Below are positions 50,255 to 58,984 of a stretch of 64,000 nucleotides of DNA, in pieces. The DNA is from Streptomyces cellostaticus. GTDB lineage: Bacteria; Actinomycetota; Actinomycetes; Streptomycetales; Streptomycetaceae. The stretch covers positions 1 through 64,000 of the forward strand of contig NZ_KQ948018.1 of NCBI RefSeq assembly GCF_001513965.1. The letters are read 5' to 3'. The notes under the pieces were generated by a model. That model was not told the origin of the DNA. It was given only the letters and a program-made list of their open reading frames with translations, and ran no database searches. Both the position numbers and the translations under genes were made by a program. Numbering within the stretch: the stretch's first letter is position 1; each line of letters opens with the position of its first letter.

Positions 50255-51703
50255 GTGGGGCGGCATATGGTCCTCGGTGGCCGGTACGAGCTGGTCGAGA
50301 AGCTCGGTCAAGGTGGCATGGGAACGGTCCATCGCGGGGTGGACCGCCGGCTGCGCCGCACTGTCGCGGTGAAACTGCTCTCCTCGGCGCTGGCCCACGA
50401 TCCGCAGTCGCGAGCCCGTTTCCAGCGCGAGGCGCACGCGGCTGCCGCGCTGAACCATCCAGCGGTGGCCACCATCCATGACGTCGGCGAGGAGCCGCAT
50501 CCGGATGATGACCCACGGCCCTATCTGGTCATGGAGTACGTGCAAGGCGCTACGCTCGCCGAGGTCCTGCGGGGCGGCCCACTGCCTGTCGCCGACGCCG
50601 TCAACGCGGCATGCGCGGTGCTGGACGCGCTGCGGCACAGCCACGAGTGCGGGATCGTGCACAGGGACATCAAGCCCTCGAACATCATGCTCACCGGACC
50701 CGACACCGTGAAGGTCCTCGACTTCGGCATCGCCAAGGCTTTCGCCGAGACCGCCACCCGCATCACGGGTAGCGGTGCGGCGATCGGCACTCCCGCCTAC
50801 CTTTCCCCCGAGCAGATCAACGGGGCGGAGATCGACCATCGGGCCGATCTGTACGCGATGGGGTGTCTGCTGCACGAACTGCTGACCGGGCAGCCCCCGT
50901 TCCGTGGCGAATCACCCTTCGCCGTCATGCATCAGCACCTGTTCGCCGCACCCGAGCCGGTCTCCCGGCTGAGACCGCAGGTACCACCGGCGGTGGAGGC
51001 GGTGATCCTGCGCGCCCTCGGCAAGGACCCGAAGGAACGGTTCGCCGATGCCGGGCAGATGCGCGAAGCTCTCGCCGACGCCCTGACACAGACGTCCATG
51101 CCGACGGTCCAGGCCACCACGCCCGGGCCCCCGGCGACCCGCCCCGGCGGCCGAACCGCTCTCCGGCACACGTTCCGCATCTCACTGCGCCCTTCCACCG
51201 ACAGCGCTCTGGCCCTGCTCGGATGCCTCCTTTCGCTGCTGTGCGCACGTGGCCGACTGGTGGACACCGCTCACTTCGGCTGGCTCGCCATCGCGGCCGG
51301 CGTGTTGGGCCTGGTGACGCTGCCGTGGTCGGCACGCCTGTCGTGCGCGGTGAGTTGGGGGCCGGTGGCCGAGGCCGTGGCGGTCAACTCCGAACTGCGG
51401 CGCGCCTACATAGGGTGGTACCACTCGTACGTCGCCATCGCCGCCCTGCTGGCCATGGCAGCCGCCTGCTGCCTCGTCAGCGCGGCACGCAGCCAGGAGC
51501 GCGGCGCCGGCTCACTGATCGCCTTCTGGTTCAGTGCCACGGCCTCGATCTGGTACTTCCTCGACGACCTGCACAAGCTCTACGTCTTCTACCTGCTGCT
51601 GTCGCTGGTGGTCGTTGCCACCGTGTCGTGGGAGACCGTCGAACGCGTGCGGCACCGGGCCGGGACAGGCGGGCAGCACTGGAAGGGCCGTCCGCCGAGG
51701 TGA
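50255..51703 (+). CDS. Serine/threonine protein kinase with C-terminal membrane domain
   Basis: A 482-residue Hanks-type kinase. The glycine loop is YELVEKLGQGGMGTVHRG, the ATP Lys is in TVAVKLLSS, the catalytic loop GIVHRDIKPSNIML, then DFGIAKAF and GTPAYLSPEQ. All core residues are present. Residues ~270-310 are a Pro/Thr-rich juxtamembrane linker. The last ~170 hold about five hydrophobic helices (LALLGCLLSLLCARG, LWYFLDDLHKLYVFYLLLSL-like) instead of a PASTA sensor. The start is GTG 50255 with GGGGAGG eight bases upstream. Substrates are unknown. Confidence 0.88.
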   Translation: MGRHMVLGGRYELVEKLGQGGMGTVHRGVDRRLRRTVAVKLLSSALAHDPQSRARFQREAHAAAALNHPAVATIHDVGEEPHPDDDPRPYLVMEYVQGATLAEVLRGGPLPVADAVNAACAVLDALRHSHECGIVHRDIKPSNIMLTGPDTVKVLDFGIAKAFAETATRITGSGAAIGTPAYLSPEQINGAEIDHRADLYAMGCLLHELLTGQPPFRGESPFAVMHQHLFAAPEPVSRLRPQVPPAVEAVILRALGKDPKERFADAGQMREALADALTQTSMPTVQATTPGPPATRPGGRTALRHTFRISLRPSTDSALALLGCLLSLLCARGRLVDTAHFGWLAIAAGVLGLVTLPWSARLSCAVSWGPVAEAVAVNSELRRAYIGWYHSYVAIAALLAMAAACCLVSAARSQERGAGSLIAFWFSATASIWYFLDDLHKLYVFYLLLSLVVVATVSWETVERVRHRAGTGGQHWKGRPPR

Positions 51704-51759
51704 CGCCGCCTGGCCGCCGGCTCACGGGCACGTTGACCCGAAACCTCAAGGATGACGAG

Positions 51760-52000
51760 GCCGGCGAACGGCCCGGAGGTCAGCACGTGCGCCGAGACGA
51801 TCTTCACCCGGGCCGCCGGGCTTGCCCGACGCGGCCGGTGACCTCGGTCCACAAGGTGCCGAGCGGCTGATCGAGGTCGAGGGTGCCGTCCTCCCACAGG
51901 GCGCCGACGGAGGACCGGACGGCGAGGATCTTGGTGAGGCTGTCACGGGTGCGCGGCGCAGAGCATCGCGGAAGGACATCACGTACCCCCTTGAGACTGC
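51760..52000 (-). pseudogene. Possible remnant of a serine hydrolase (beta-lactamase-related)
   Basis: On the minus strand, one frame between about 51970 and 51845 reads DSLTKILAVRSSVGALWEDG then TLDLDQPLGTLWTEVTG. This resembles the SxxK region and following EDGKLDLDxPV segment of class-C-type serine hydrolases. No start, no flanking domain and several frame changes are evident. The identification rests on one short motif and is tentative. Confidence 0.35.
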
Positions 52001-52105
52001 CGGCCGGTGCCCGCGCTGAAGGAACGCGCGGGGGTCGGCGACGGCCTGGTGGAGCGGACCACGATCAGGCGGGTGCTCATCGGCTGCCTCGACGGGCTTG
52101 TGCGA

Positions 52106-52209
52106 GATCGCCTGCCACTCGCGTAGTGATGGGGAGGGGTGGCCGCTGACCCGGTAGTTCTCATGGGTCAACGATGTTTCCCAGGCTTATGCGCCCTGGA
52201 CGTGCCCTC
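52106..52209 (-). repeat. Diverged copy of the dispersed repeat
   Basis: 52153-52209 (GGTAGTTCTCATGGGTCAAC onwards to CCCTGGACGTGCCC) matches the distal half of the repeat at 57537 and 62998. The part to its left (GCCACTCGCGTAGTG) matches the small-ORF sequence next to the 62998 copy. About 90 bases of the intact unit are missing between the two. Confidence 0.6.
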
Positions 52210-52349
52210 GGGGGCGCGCCCGGGCTCATCCCGGGCTTCGTGCCCACCCGGCCTTGGTCAGAGCGGCGTCGAGAGCCGGCGGCGGTCGGGTGAGGGATCC
52301 CACAAGAGGGTCGATCGGTGGCGTGCGGACGGTGAGAGGGTTATCGTCG

Positions 52350-52379
52350 AGAGGTAGAACGACCGGTCTTCCTACCTCT
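52350..52379. other. Stem-loop in an otherwise empty 340-bp stretch
   Basis: AGAGGTAG and CTACCTCT pair across 14 bases that themselves contain the palindrome GACCGGTC. It may be an operator or a terminator. Nothing else is recognisable from 52210 to 52549. Confidence 0.4.
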
Positions 52380-52549
52380 TGAAGGGTGGCCGGTATCGGC
52401 CTTCCCGGCTGGGCTGCCTCCAGGCGGAGAGCTGCCACAGGCCGCCGGTGCACATCGAAGAGAGATCAAGAGGTCCCATGAAGCCAATCCGCGCCCCGGC
52501 CCGGCCGGGGCCCTGCACAGAGCCGCTGCTTCACACGGTGCCGACGGGG

Positions 52550-53158
52550 TCATCCTCCCGATCGGATCAGTCGGACCGCGTCCAGCAGGGTCTTGTGGGC
52601 GGCCGTCGAGTCGTCCAGGTAGCCGGCTGCCATCGCGCCGTCGTAGAGCATCAGCAGCGCACCGGCGGCCGACTCCGGGTCGGCGTGACCGAGCCGGGTG
52701 AGCAGATCCTGGAAGAGGGTTCGGATCCAGTCCCGGTGGGACGTCACCAGGCCGCGCACCGGATGGCCGGCGTCCGGGTACTCGGCGGCCGCGTTCAGGA
52801 ACGGCGATCCGCGAAAGCCGCGCTCGCGGGCGTGTTCGGCGATTGCCTCGAAGATCAGGTCGATCGCCTCCGCGGGCGGGTGCCCGGCGGCCAGCGGTTC
52901 GGCCACCTCCTTGTAGTAGGCGTCCTTGGTCAGCAGGTAGGCCACAACCAGGTCGTCCTTGGAGGCGAAGTGCCGGTAGAAGGTCGCCTTCGTCACTCCG
53001 GCCTCGGCGATCAGCCGCTCCACGCCGATCGCGCGCACGCCCTCGTAGTAGAACAGCCGCGACGCGGCCCGGACCAGGCGTTCGCGAGGCGGCAGCTCTC
53101 CCTCGGGCTTGCTCCCCTGACGTGCGGTGTCGTTGGTCTTTTGCCCAGTGATGCTCAC
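52550..53158 (-). CDS. TetR-family transcriptional regulator
   Basis: A 202-residue repressor. The HTH is RLVRAASRLFYYEGVRAIGV to EAGVTKATFYRHFASKDDL. The C-terminal TetR_C domain resembles the YcdC/AcrR-like group that senses small hydrophobic molecules. It starts at GTG 53158 (MSITGQK), at a point overlapped by a TTGCCCA direct repeat. It diverges from an SDR gene 129 bases away, its likely target. Confidence 0.88.
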   Translation of the reverse strand: MSITGQKTNDTARQGSKPEGELPPRERLVRAASRLFYYEGVRAIGVERLIAEAGVTKATFYRHFASKDDLVVAYLLTKDAYYKEVAEPLAAGHPPAEAIDLIFEAIAEHARERGFRGSPFLNAAAEYPDAGHPVRGLVTSHRDWIRTLFQDLLTRLGHADPESAAGALLMLYDGAMAAGYLDDSTAAHKTLLDAVRLIRSGG

Positions 53159-53168
53159 TTGCCCATTG
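53141..53168. promoter_or_regulatory. Direct repeat over the TetR start
   Basis: TTGCCCAGTG (53141) and TTGCCCATTG (53159) lie 18 bases apart and bracket the tetR start codon. The spacing of nearly two helical turns fits autoregulatory binding. Confidence 0.45.
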
Positions 53169-53287
53169 TGCCCACGGCCCGGCCCTGAGCGGCCTCTACC
53201 CCCGTACGGCCCCCACCACCAGGGCCGTCACCCATCTGTCTCGTACGGCCCGCAGAAGCGTGGCCGTTCATCGAAAGGCTTGAAACC

Positions 53288-54049
53288 ATGACTCGTCGTC
53301 TTGAAGGAACCGTCGCCCTGGTCACCGGAGCCTCCAGCGGCATCGGCCACGCCACCGCCCTGGAGCTTGCCCGCGAGGGTGCCTCCGTGGCTCTGGTCGG
53401 CCGGCGTGAGGACCGGCTCACCGACCTCGCCGCCGAAATCTCCGACGCCGGCGGCAAGGCCCTGGTCGTGCCCGCCGACATCACCACCGCCCAGGCCGCC
53501 ACGGAAGCGGTCGAGCGGACCGTCGAGGATCTGGGTCGCCTGGACACGCTGGTCAACAACGCCGGCCTCATGCTGCTCGGCCCCGCCCCCGGCGCGGACC
53601 TGAACGACTGGAAGCGCATGATCGACATCAACCTCATGGGCCTGATGTACACCGCCCACGCGGCCGTCCCCCACCTGGTCAAGGCAGCCGCCGAGGAACC
53701 GCGCCAGGTCGCCGACATCGTCAACATCGGCTCGCTCGCCGGCCGCAACGCCTACGCCATGTCCGCCGTGTACAGCGCCACCAAGTTCGGCGTCGGCGCC
53801 TTCAGTGAGGCACTGCGCCAGGAACTGGCACGCCAGCACGTCCGCGTGTCCGTCATCGAGCCGGGAAGCGTCGACACCGAACTTCGCACCCACAACCCCG
53901 ATGTCATCCAGCAGCACATCGTCGCCGCCCTGGGCGACATCGACCGGCTGCAGAGCCAGGACATCGCCGACACCGTCGGCTACATCGTCACTCGCCCACG
54001 GCACGTGGCCGTCGCTGAACTGCTCGTACGCCCGACCGAGCAGGTCTGA
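53288..54049 (+). CDS. Short-chain dehydrogenase/reductase
   Basis: A 253-residue classical SDR. The cofactor motif is TGASSGIGHATALELAREG, then VGRREDRL (NADPH preference), NNAGLMLLGP, the catalytic Ser in NIGSLAGRNA, and YSATKFGVGAFSEALR with Tyr and Lys. The substrate is not known. The ATG at 53288 follows GAAAGG. It is the likely target of the divergent TetR regulator. Confidence 0.9.
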   Translation: MTRRLEGTVALVTGASSGIGHATALELAREGASVALVGRREDRLTDLAAEISDAGGKALVVPADITTAQAATEAVERTVEDLGRLDTLVNNAGLMLLGPAPGADLNDWKRMIDINLMGLMYTAHAAVPHLVKAAAEEPRQVADIVNIGSLAGRNAYAMSAVYSATKFGVGAFSEALRQELARQHVRVSVIEPGSVDTELRTHNPDVIQQHIVAALGDIDRLQSQDIADTVGYIVTRPRHVAVAELLVRPTEQV

Positions 54050-54089
54050 ACACCATCCCCGTAGCCAACTCCGAGGCAGGCAAGGAGGC

Positions 54090-54569
54090 ATGGTGGCGGC
54101 TCACGCCCCTCCCACACCGGCCGACACCATCGTCCGTGTCTGCCTGCTGCCGGCCACTGCCATCGCGATCGGAGGCGGCCTGCAGCAGTGGGCGCAGGGA
54201 GCTCCGGCGGGCGGGGCGGACGCGGACAACGTGCACCGCTTCGTGGCAGGCGTCTCCATCGGCTGGGCTCCCCTGTTCTTCTGGGCGGCGGCAACGATCC
54301 ACCGGCAGGGAGTACTCGTCTACTTCCTGGCCGTCCCGATCTTCCTCGGAGGCGTCGGCCGGCTGGTCTCCTTCGCCCAGGACGGCATGCCCACCCCGGC
54401 GGGAGTCTTCCTCACCTCCGCCCTCCCGGAGTTCGCCGGCCCCGAGCAGCGAGTGGACCTTCCCGTCTCCAGCGGCCGGGTTGACCATGAGGGTGACGTG
54501 CGGCTCATCGCGGTTGCCCGACGCGGCGCCGAACAGGCTCCGGCCTCGGAGTCCACCGCTGGGTCGTAG
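54090..54569 (+). CDS. DUF4345 membrane protein with altered C-terminus
   Basis: The first ~115 codons encode a DUF4345 protein with four helices (RVCLLPATAIAIGGGLQQWA, GVSIGWAPLFFWAAATI, GVLVYFLAVPIFLGGVGRLV). The domain should end near ALPEFAGP (~codon 122). Instead the frame continues through RVDLPVSSGRVDHEGDVR and IAVARRGAEQ, which matches part of an IS5-type transposase, and stops at 54569. The native end was thus probably replaced by insertion. AAGGAGG at 54082 is close to both ATG 54090 and GTG 54093; either may be the start. Confidence 0.6.
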   Translation: MVAAHAPPTPADTIVRVCLLPATAIAIGGGLQQWAQGAPAGGADADNVHRFVAGVSIGWAPLFFWAAATIHRQGVLVYFLAVPIFLGGVGRLVSFAQDGMPTPAGVFLTSALPEFAGPEQRVDLPVSSGRVDHEGDVRLIAVARRGAEQAPASESTAGS

Positions 54570-54709
54570 AGGGCGCCATCGCGCTGCTGCACTGGTTCCG
54601 GGGCCTGCGCGTCCGCTGGGAGATCCGTGACGACATCCACCAAGCCTTCATCTCCCTCGGCTGCGCCGTCATCTGCTGGCGACGGCTGAAGACCTCAGTC
54701 AGTCCTTAG
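54480..54709 (+). pseudogene. C-terminal remnant of an IS5-family transposase
   Basis: IAVARRGAEQ (54507-54536) then, after a frame change, GSGLGVHRWVVEGAIALLHW and RGLRVRWEIRDDIHQAFIS to CWRRLKTSVSP and a stop at 54709. This is the conserved end of Streptomyces IS5-type DDE transposases (RHRWVVERTxAWLHxFRRLRxRWE), including its catalytic Glu. The N-terminal ~80% is absent and a base appears lost near 54535. No terminal inverted repeats are evident. Confidence 0.75.
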
Positions 54710-55851
54710 TGCTGGGCGTCGTTGTTGCTGCCGAGGTCGGGTACGTCGGTGGACAGCAGGTGTTCGGCGCCGCCTTCGAGGGCCTTGGCCGTCTCGGTGG
54801 AGCGGGGGAGCATGGTCTTCTCGTAGGTGCGGATCGCGTCGGCGACGGTGGCGGCGTTCGCGAGAGCGAGGGCGATTTCGCTGGCGTCGAGCATGGCGAG
54901 GTTGACGCCGACGCCGAGCGGGGGCATGAGGTGGGCGGCATCTCCGAGCAGGGTCACCGTCGGGTTGTGTTCCCAGGTGTGCGGGACCGGGAGGGCGAAG
55001 ATCGGGCGGTCGACGTAGGGGCCGTCGTTTTCGGTGATCATCCGGCGCATGCGGGGCGACCAGTGGGCGTACTCGCCCAGGAGCAGGGCGCGGATGCCGT
55101 CGGTGTCCTCGATGGTCAGGCCGCTCGTGCTGATCCAGCCGACCGGGACGCGTTGGATGATGTAGACGCGGATGTGGTTTCCGCCGTTGCGCTGGGCGAA
55201 CAGGCTGCGCTCGCCGTCGGCTGCGTGGGCGCTGCCCTGGCCGACCAGCTCGGCGATGTCCGGGTGCCGGTTCTCGACGTCTGAGAACCATGCTTCCAGG
55301 AAGCTCACCCCGGTGTACTCGGGGACGGCCCGGGACACGGCCGGGCGTACCCGGGAGGAGGCGCCGTCGGCGCCGATGACCAGATCGGTCTGGATGGTGG
55401 TGCCGTCGGTGAAGTGCAGTTGCCGCGGCCCGTCGTCGGGTCCGCTGATCGTGTCGAGGGCGCGGCCCCAGTGCACGGTTCCCGGTTGCAGGGAGTCGAG
55501 CAACAGGTTACGCAGCTGGCCACGGTCGATTTCCGGCTTGAAGAGTTCGTCGGCCGCCGGGACTTCATGGGACGTGATCGTGCCGGTCGGGTCCATCTGC
55601 CGCATTTCCTGCCCTTCGGGGCGGGCGAGCTTGAAGAACTCGTCGAGCAGACCGGCTGCGCGCAGGGCGATCTGGCCGTTGTCGGCGTGCAGGTCGAGGG
55701 TGCCGCCCTGGTTGCGCGCGTCGGGGCCCCGGTCGCGGTCGTAGACGGTGACCGCTATGCCGCGCTGCTGAAGGATGCGGGCGCAGGTCAGTCCGCCGGG
55801 GCCGGCACCGATGATGCTGATGCGCGCCCGGGCGGGTTCTGGGGAGTTCAT
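54706..55851 (-). CDS. FAD-dependent monooxygenase (TetX-like)
   Basis: A 381-residue group A flavoprotein hydroxylase. FAD is bound by ISIIGAGPGGLTCARILQQ and VYDRD, the middle LVIGADGASSRVRPAV is the DG motif, and LLGDAAHLMPPLGVGVNLAM is the second FAD site. It belongs to the TetX/Rdc-like branch, which includes tetracycline-inactivating and aromatic hydroxylases. The specific substrate cannot be told. The start is ATG 55851 with AAAGGGA upstream. It diverges from a TetR gene, a common drug-inducible arrangement. Confidence 0.85.
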   Translation of the reverse strand: MNSPEPARARISIIGAGPGGLTCARILQQRGIAVTVYDRDRGPDARNQGGTLDLHADNGQIALRAAGLLDEFFKLARPEGQEMRQMDPTGTITSHEVPAADELFKPEIDRGQLRNLLLDSLQPGTVHWGRALDTISGPDDGPRQLHFTDGTTIQTDLVIGADGASSRVRPAVSRAVPEYTGVSFLEAWFSDVENRHPDIAELVGQGSAHAADGERSLFAQRNGGNHIRVYIIQRVPVGWISTSGLTIEDTDGIRALLLGEYAHWSPRMRRMITENDGPYVDRPIFALPVPHTWEHNPTVTLLGDAAHLMPPLGVGVNLAMLDASEIALALANAATVADAIRTYEKTMLPRSTETAKALEGGAEHLLSTDVPDLGSNNDAQH

Positions 55852-56086
55852 GGTTGTCCCTTTCAGTCGGCGAAGAGGGGCGAGCAGGCGGGGCGTTGCC
55901 GACCTCGGCACTGGATGTGCCACGCAGAGGGGCCTCCCGGATGAACAGGTCGGCGCGGTGCAGACGATGACCAGGCCGACGAGGACGTGCCGCTCAGGTA
56001 CTCGCAATACTCATAGAATCAGAGCGAGTAGAAAAGTGCAACGACTCTACTTAGCGACTGATTCGACTATCGGGTACGCTCTAGCC
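55852..56086. promoter_or_regulatory. Divergent promoter region monooxygenase/TetR
   Basis: This 235-bp intergenic region becomes AT-rich from about 56000. Three CGACT repeats occur at 56041, 56056 and 56064, the last two 18 and 26 bases before TetR. GAGTAG and CTCTAC inverted elements (56026, 56044) may be an operator. I could not define one clean palindrome. Confidence 0.4.
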
Positions 56087-56680
56087 ATGACCGTGCCCTC
56101 CGCCAGCCGCCGCGACCGCAAGAAGGCAGCCACCCGGCAGGCGATCGCCGACGCCGCACTGCAACTCTTCCTGGAGCGCGGCTACGATCAGGTGAGCATC
56201 CGTGACATCGCCGACGCCGCCGACGTGTCGACCGCTACGGTGTTCAAGCACTTCAGCGGCAAGGAAGCGCTGGTATTCGACCAGGACGAAGACCGAGAGT
56301 CACAACTGATCGCCGCGGTGCGGCAGCGACCGTCCGGTCAGAGCATCCCCGACGCCCTTCGACACCACATCCTGGACACCTGGCCGTCGATCGAGGCACA
56401 TCCCCAGGCGGCCGAGTTCACCAACCTGGTGAACTCCACGCCGGTGCTGCGCGCCTACGCCGAACGCATGTGGACCCGGTACACCGACAGCCTCAGCGCA
56501 GTCATCGCCGACGAGTTCGGCGTGGACCACGACAACCTCGCATGCGTGGCTCTTGCCCGATTCGTACTCGAGATCCCGGTACTCGCTCGCGGCCGGCAGG
56601 ACCGCCGGGCCGCCGTCGAGGCAATCTTCGACATCCTCACCCACGGCTGGGAGCCGCCAAGCAAGCCGCCCGCGCAGTAG
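56087..56680 (+). CDS. TetR-family transcriptional regulator
   Basis: A 197-residue repressor. The HTH is AIADAALQLFLERGYDQVSI to VSTATVFKHFSGKEAL, preceded by a basic N-terminus (SRRDRKKAATRQ). The C-terminal part resembles MftR/TetR_C_17-like domains. The ATG at 56087 begins MTVPSASRR. Its divergent neighbour, the TetX-like monooxygenase, is its likely target. The inducer is probably the monooxygenase substrate. Confidence 0.88.
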   Translation: MTVPSASRRDRKKAATRQAIADAALQLFLERGYDQVSIRDIADAADVSTATVFKHFSGKEALVFDQDEDRESQLIAAVRQRPSGQSIPDALRHHILDTWPSIEAHPQAAEFTNLVNSTPVLRAYAERMWTRYTDSLSAVIADEFGVDHDNLACVALARFVLEIPVLARGRQDRRAAVEAIFDILTHGWEPPSKPPAQ

Positions 56681-56796
56681 CGCCTGGGCCGTTTCCTGGG
56701 CCCGACCTCGGCGGCATCGACTTGCCCCACTACGCGTTTCGGCAGCACCCGCCCCATGGCTGGCACCGAGAACTGACATCCCGTCATCCCGAAACG

Positions 56797-56937
56797 GCCC
56801 ATGGCCTGCGCGAGGGCCCGCTGGGACATGCCGCGTACTTCCCGTCGGCGTGCCAGCTCGGCCGCGAAGTCCTCGGCCGCCTGCACGACCGTGATCTCCT
56901 CGTCCTGCGCGCCCATCGAAGCGCCGCCCCGCGTCAT
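56797..56937 (-). pseudogene. N-terminal fragment of an XRE-type HTH regulator
   Basis: The frame starting at 56937 or 56916 reads GAQDEEITVVQAAEDFAAEL then ARRREVRGMSQRALAQAMG, the first half of a Streptomyces XRE helix-turn-helix domain. After QAMG the sequence loses all similarity (GRFGMTGCQFSVP), so recognition helix and C-terminal domain are gone. The rest of the 56681-57063 gap holds no other gene. Confidence 0.6.
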
Positions 56938-57063
56938 CGTCAGTGAGCATGAATGAACCATGAGTGATCACAGTTCATCATCCCGTCACGGCTCACGTCA
57001 CCGGTTTCCTTCCCTCACCGACCCGGACCGACCCGTCCGGGCAGATGAGGGAGGCGACGCTCC

Positions 57064-57540
57064 ATGCGCGTGCTGTACCTGCTGAACATCTCCAACCCCG
57101 ACCGTCTGTCGGCGGATTCGGGGTGGATCTTCGCGGACCTGCTCGCTCCGGCGATGGCGGACTTGAGGGCGGAGGTGACCGTGGCTGCTCCGGCTCCGGC
57201 GGGGGACGACCGCTGCGGCTTTCACCAGACCCGGGTGCCGGGGACGAAGTACCGTGCCCGGTTCTCGGCGGCAATCGACGAGCTGGTGGCGCTGATCCGG
57301 AGCGAGCGACCGGATGTGGTGGTGGCCAACCAGATCGAGGAGGCCCCGGCCATCCGCACCGCCCTGCTGGAGGCCAGGTCCGATGCTCTGCTCGCCGGGT
57401 ACTGCCACTATCTGCCGTTCGCCTTGAATGGTGGCGGTCAGCTGTTGCCGGATCCGTCCCTGAATGACGAGGGGCTGGGCCGACCGGTGCTGCTGGCGTT
57501 CGCCGCCGGCCTGGCCGCCTACGGCCGGGAGGGGGCTGAC
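57064..57540 (+). pseudogene. Truncated glycosyltransferase (group 1 type)
   Basis: The first ~155 codons look like an intact GT-B N-terminal half: MRVLYLLNISNPDRLSADSG, LAPAMADLRAEVTVAAPAPA, ELVALIRSERPDVVVANQIE, YCHYLPFALNGGGQLLPDP and VLLAFAAGLAAYG. At about 57537 coding similarity ends exactly where the 107-bp dispersed repeat begins. The frame then runs on through repeat sequence and the antisense of the next gene. The nucleotide-sugar-binding C-terminal half is missing, so the product should be inactive. The ATG at 57064 follows GGAGGCG. Confidence 0.7.
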
Positions 57541-57643
57541 CTGGGGTTTCTATGTGAAATGTGCGTTGACCTGGGGAAACTCGTCTCGGGAGTTCTCGCG
57601 GGTCAACGCCGTTTCCCAGGCTCATGTGCCCTGGACGTGCCCC
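57537..57643 (+). repeat. 107-bp dispersed repeat, copy A
   Basis: It begins TGACCTGGGGTTTCT and ends CCTGGACGTGCCC. It is the same length as 62998-63104 and differs from it at about nine positions. Internal elements are GTTGACC and GGTCAAC, GGGGAAAC and GTTTCCC, and a GTTTC/GAAAC pair. It interrupts the glycosyltransferase gene. Confidence 0.75.
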
Positions 57644-57678
57644 GCGCTCGCACGTGCCGTGAGTTTGCCGACGATGTG

Positions 57679-58923
57679 TCAGCTGTCTCGCGCGGCCGTG
57701 GTGAGGTCGGCGGCGGAGCGGTAAGCGGTTGGCGCGGTCGTCAGGGCTCGGGCCAGCGCGAGTGCTCGCCGCTCGGCTGCGGCGCGGTGGGCGGAGTCGG
57801 TGATGGTGGTGAAATCGGCGGGGCGGGCGAAACCGACGACGCGGCGGATGATCTCGGCGCCGCAGAATCCGAGGGTCTCGGTGAACAACTCATCGAGGTA
57901 GCGCTGTCGTTCGGCCTCCAACGCGGTGGTGGCGACCCCTGTGAAGAGGGCGGGCGGGTAGCCGTCACCGTCGGCGTGGTTGTGCCACAGCTCGGTGAAG
58001 TTTGTTCGGAAGTCATCCCAGACCTGTTCGACGGCGGACAGCAACCAGTCCTGCTGGGCGGCCCGGTCCGGTCCGCGCGCGCCGGCGGCGAAGTAGGCGA
58101 TGAGCAGGTGGGCCAGGAGGGTTCCCAGGTCGAAGCCCATGGGGCCGTAGCAGGCGAATTCCTGGTCGATCACGCTGAGGGAATCCTCGGAGACCATGAT
58201 CGAGCCGGTGTGCAGGTCTCCGTGCAGGAGCGCGTCGCGGGAGGTGAGATAACGCTGCTTCAGCCGGGACACGGCGAGTTTCAGCTCGGTGTCCTGCTGG
58301 AGACGCTGTACGTCCTCGTCGAGTTCCGGGCTTGTCCACCGGTTGCGCGGGTGGGGCAGGAAGATCTCGGTGAAGACCATGTCCTCCATGATCTGGCACA
58401 TGGCTGTGTTGGTCTCGAAAAGTGACGCCAGTTCCCGTTTGCGCCCAGCGGGCAGGGCGAGGTCCGAGGTGAAGAAGAGGGTGTGCGCGAGATAGCGGGC
58501 GACCTGTGCGGCGAAGCGCGGGTAGCGGGCGCCGGCCGTCAGGTCGCCGCGCATGACCCTTTGCCCTTCGAGGTACTCCACGGTGAGCAGATGCTCCTCC
58601 GGGTCCACGTGCAGGGGCTCTGGCACGTACGGGCCGGCGTGACGCCGGTGCTCGACCAGGGCGCGGTGTTCGAACAGGACCCGCTCGGGTGTCAGGGGCC
58701 AGCTCGGTCCGGCCGCACGCACGTACGGCGGAGCCTGTTTGACGCACACGGCTCCAGCCGGGCCATGGACGGCGAAGACGAGGTTGACGTTGCCGTCGCC
58801 GATCTCCCGGGCGGACCACTGGTCCCGGGCCCCGCCCAGCCGGCGCGCGAGCGCGGGCTGCCGGGCGAGATGGTCGAGCAGCTTCGTGATGTCGGGTTCG
58901 ACGACGGAGATTGACGCGGTCAT
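57679..58923 (-). CDS. mtnK: S-methyl-5-thioribose kinase
   Basis: A 414-residue kinase of the MTR kinase/APH fold. It phosphorylates 5-methylthioribose in the methionine salvage pathway. REIGDGNVNLVFAVHGPAG is the nucleotide loop, VCVKQAPPYVRA carries the ATP Lys, DALLHGDLHTGSIMV is the catalytic HGDLHTGS and VIDQEFACYGPMGFDLG the metal site. Length is normal. The start is ATG 58923 with CAGGAGGAAG upstream. No mtnA or other salvage genes adjoin it. It lies 61 bases downstream of the oxidase gene in the same direction, suggesting an operon. Confidence 0.88.
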   Translation of the reverse strand: MTASISVVEPDITKLLDHLARQPALARRLGGARDQWSAREIGDGNVNLVFAVHGPAGAVCVKQAPPYVRAAGPSWPLTPERVLFEHRALVEHRRHAGPYVPEPLHVDPEEHLLTVEYLEGQRVMRGDLTAGARYPRFAAQVARYLAHTLFFTSDLALPAGRKRELASLFETNTAMCQIMEDMVFTEIFLPHPRNRWTSPELDEDVQRLQQDTELKLAVSRLKQRYLTSRDALLHGDLHTGSIMVSEDSLSVIDQEFACYGPMGFDLGTLLAHLLIAYFAAGARGPDRAAQQDWLLSAVEQVWDDFRTNFTELWHNHADGDGYPPALFTGVATTALEAERQRYLDELFTETLGFCGAEIIRRVVGFARPADFTTITDSAHRAAAERRALALARALTTAPTAYRSAADLTTAARDS

Positions 58924-58984
58924 GCTTCTTCCTCCTGGGCTGAGGACCTGAGCGGTGCTGAGGGCGGTGGGTGAGGCGCGGGGC

